Below, piece after piece: positions 4,571 to 6,241 of a DNA stretch of 6,241 nucleotides. This DNA is from PKWO01 sp036561005 (GTDB taxonomy: Bacteria > Pseudomonadota > Gammaproteobacteria > Burkholderiales > Burkholderiaceae_D), in NCBI GenBank assembly GCA_036561005.1, contig DATBQE010000015.1:1-6241 (forward strand), written 5' to 3'. Position 1 is the stretch's first letter, and each line of letters opens with the position of its first letter. A model generated the notes under the pieces. The model was not told the origin of the DNA. It searched no databases and saw nothing but the letters and a program-made list of their open reading frames with translations. The position numbers and the translations under genes are program-made.

Positions 4571-6241
4571 TCACAACGACTGCAAGAACGCCAACAAAGC
4601 CTGTCGATCGTTCGAAGACAGCGCCGCAAACCGCTGCCGCGAGCGATCAGCTTCACCCCCATGCCACATCACCGCCTCGGTCAGCGTGCGCGCGCGCCCG
4701 TCGTGCAGATAGCCGGCCGTGCCCGCACTACCCATTACTCGGTCGGTATAGCCGATACCCCACAGCGGCGAGGTGCGCCACAGGTTGCCGGTTGCCAGGC
4801 CCTCGGCGTAGTTGTCGGCCAGGCCTGTTCCCATGTCATGCAGCAGCAGGTCGGTATAGGGTTTGATGGTCTGGTTTTGTAGTTCCTGGAACTCGTGGCC
4901 GGCGCCGGTTTTCATCAGTACCGTGTGGCAGCTTGAGCATTTCAGCGTCTGGAATACTGTGGCGCCTGCAACCACCTTGACCGGGTCTACGTCGAGGTAG
5001 GGTAGGGGCGATACGCCCTTCGGAAAGCCGCTCTTGAGGCTGCGCTGTGCCGGTACGGCTACCAGAGCGAGATAACGCGCAATCGATTGCAGCTCTGCGT
5101 CGGTCAGGCCCGTGTCTGGCTTGGCGGTTTTGCAGGTGGCGGGGCCGGCGATGCAGGTGCGGCTTGGGAAGAGCGAGGTGGTCACGGCCATGTCTTCCAG
5201 CAAGGCCGAGGCAGCTTGGTGACGCAGGCTGAATTTGCTTGCCTTCCAGCCGAAACGCCCGAGGCGTACGGCGCCTGTGCCGGGGTCGTAGACATAATTC
5301 GCCTGGCCCTTCACGCCGTCCGCGTCCGGTGTGCTGCGAACGCCGGCCAGGATGGTGGTTTCGGGGATGGCTTCAAGCAGGCCCATGCCGATGATCGGTT
5401 GGGCAGCGCGCAGCGAGGTGATTTGTGGCACCGGGCCGTCGAAAGACAGCTTGGGTTTGCGCAATTCCACGGCGGTGCCGTCGGACAGGTTTACGGTCTG
5501 GGTGTCAAAGCCTGCCAGGCGCACACTATGGCCAAGATCCATCAATCCACCCTTGGGCGCATTGCCGTTCATTTGCACCGTCACGCCATAGTGCGAATCG
5601 GGTAGTTGCTTGCCATTGGCGTCGAGCATCGCGGTATGCACGGCCATTTGATCAAGCCGCTGGTTGGCAGTCGCCGGCGCCGGGCTGCCGCCGTTGTTGA
5701 CGTGGCAAGCGAAGCACGACGATTGGTTGAAGCTGGGGCCTTGCAGGCCTGCCACTGCCAGATCCGGGTCGTTGCCCGGCTCACTGTGCGCGCCGGTGGT
5801 CAGGTTGGTATGCAGCAAGCGGCGCCCTTCGACAAAGCGCTGCATGTCTTGCATGCCGATGTTGCTGAGCTGCTGCTGGAAGATGTATTCGCTGCCGTCA
5901 GTGTAGTCGTATGGCGTCGAGCCGGTTCCGCCTTGCAGGGTGTCGTCGGGCAGGGGGGCGTTGTTCAGTCGTGGCTGCACGCCGTACCAGGGCCGGAGGC
6001 CGACGCCGACGACGTAGGTCAATTCGGTGGTGTAGTAGTGGAAGGCGCCGTTGTCGCCCACGGCCAGCATGGCTTCCGGCGTGGAAAAGAAGGCCTGCGT
6101 GACTTCAACCGCGTCGCCCACCTTCAGCGGACGCTTGGAGATATTCGTGCCGGGGACCAGTGTGCCTGTCACGCCGTTGGTGACGGCGAAATCGTAGAAT
6201 CTGGTAGCGCCCGCAACAGTTTTGCTTGGCACGAGCACACC
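4571..6241 (-). CDS. Di-heme oxidoreductase, DHOR/DUF1111 family (C-terminal part)
   Basis: This is the last 556 codons of a gene whose start lies beyond the window; the frame is open to the edge (Gly-Val-Leu-Val-Pro...). Residue numbers below start at the codon at 6238-6236. Two heme c sites are present: CFACH (175-179) within FNQSSCFACHVNNGG, and CSSCH (434-438). The layout (GMGLLEAIPE at 284-293, GRFGWKAS at 327-334, and C-terminal YLHDGRARTLTEAVMWHGGEA at 510-530) is that of DHOR proteins, periplasmic relatives of MauG and CcpA-type di-heme peroxidases, sometimes annotated as thiol oxidoreductases. The usual domain begins near residue 110. The preceding 110 or more residues (with the FHYYTTELTYVVGVGLRPWYG region) are an N-terminal extension I do not recognise. 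The gene ends TTGCAGTCGTTGTGA and is followed at once by a strong terminator. The natural substrate is unknown. Confidence 0.93.
   Translation of the reverse strand, partial: GVLVPSKTVAGATRFYDFAVTNGVTGTLVPGTNISKRPLKVGDAVEVTQAFFSTPEAMLAVGDNGAFHYYTTELTYVVGVGLRPWYGVQPRLNNAPLPDDTLQGGTGSTPYDYTDGSEYIFQQQLSNIGMQDMQRFVEGRRLLHTNLTTGAHSEPGNDPDLAVAGLQGPSFNQSSCFACHVNNGGSPAPATANQRLDQMAVHTAMLDANGKQLPDSHYGVTVQMNGNAPKGGLMDLGHSVRLAGFDTQTVNLSDGTAVELRKPKLSFDGPVPQITSLRAAQPIIGMGLLEAIPETTILAGVRSTPDADGVKGQANYVYDPGTGAVRLGRFGWKASKFSLRHQAASALLEDMAVTTSLFPSRTCIAGPATCKTAKPDTGLTDAELQSIARYLALVAVPAQRSLKSGFPKGVSPLPYLDVDPVKVVAGATVFQTLKCSSCHTVLMKTGAGHEFQELQNQTIKPYTDLLLHDMGTGLADNYAEGLATGNLWRTSPLWGIGYTDRVMGSAGTAGYLHDGRARTLTEAVMWHGGEADRSRQRFAALSSNDRQALLAFLQSL

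Noticed and set aside
5087..5605. 172-codon plus-strand frame
   Set aside because: Fully antisense to the well-supported DHOR coding sequence.

Overview
The window carries four protein genes, all on the minus strand, in moderately GC-rich DNA. Codon use, clear Shine-Dalgarno sites and the protein types (an exported solute-binding protein, c-type cytochromes, a di-heme DHOR/DUF1111 protein) fit a Gram-negative proteobacterium. A betaproteobacterium of the Burkholderiales/Oxalobacteraceae sort is my guess; no rRNA or other marker in the window proves it.

Layout from low to high coordinates. 1-234: non-coding, with an imperfect palindrome around a stem-loop with a UNCG-type loop. 235-987: an orphan periplasmic solute-binding protein. 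988-1500: a 513-bp gap with scrambled, mobile-element-like sequence (one copy of a 22-bp repeat, a 9-bp tandem repeat, a possible transposase scrap) and two hairpins. 1501-1866 and 1913-3499: a two-gene operon encoding a small protein that looks like a heme-less cytochrome-type C-terminal domain, preceded in transcription order by a secreted ~58 kDa protein with a single C-terminal CxxCH heme site. 3500-4570: about 1 kb without a convincing gene, holding the second copy of the 22-bp repeat, possible operators and hairpins. 4571-6241: the C-terminal part of a di-heme oxidoreductase (DHOR/DUF1111, MauG/CcpA-like) whose start lies beyond the window, closed by a strong intrinsic terminator.

Three of the four proteins carry an N-terminal export signal, or in the truncated DHOR belong to an exported heme family. 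The two heme proteins point to periplasmic electron transfer or peroxidase-type chemistry. The DHOR and the cytochrome operon are separate transcription units: a terminator and 1 kb lie between them, so joint function is only inferred. The most interesting point is that the cytochrome operon sits between two same-orientation copies of a 22-bp sequence (20/22 identical), which suggests that the ~3 kb module was inserted or bounded by insertion-sequence remnants.
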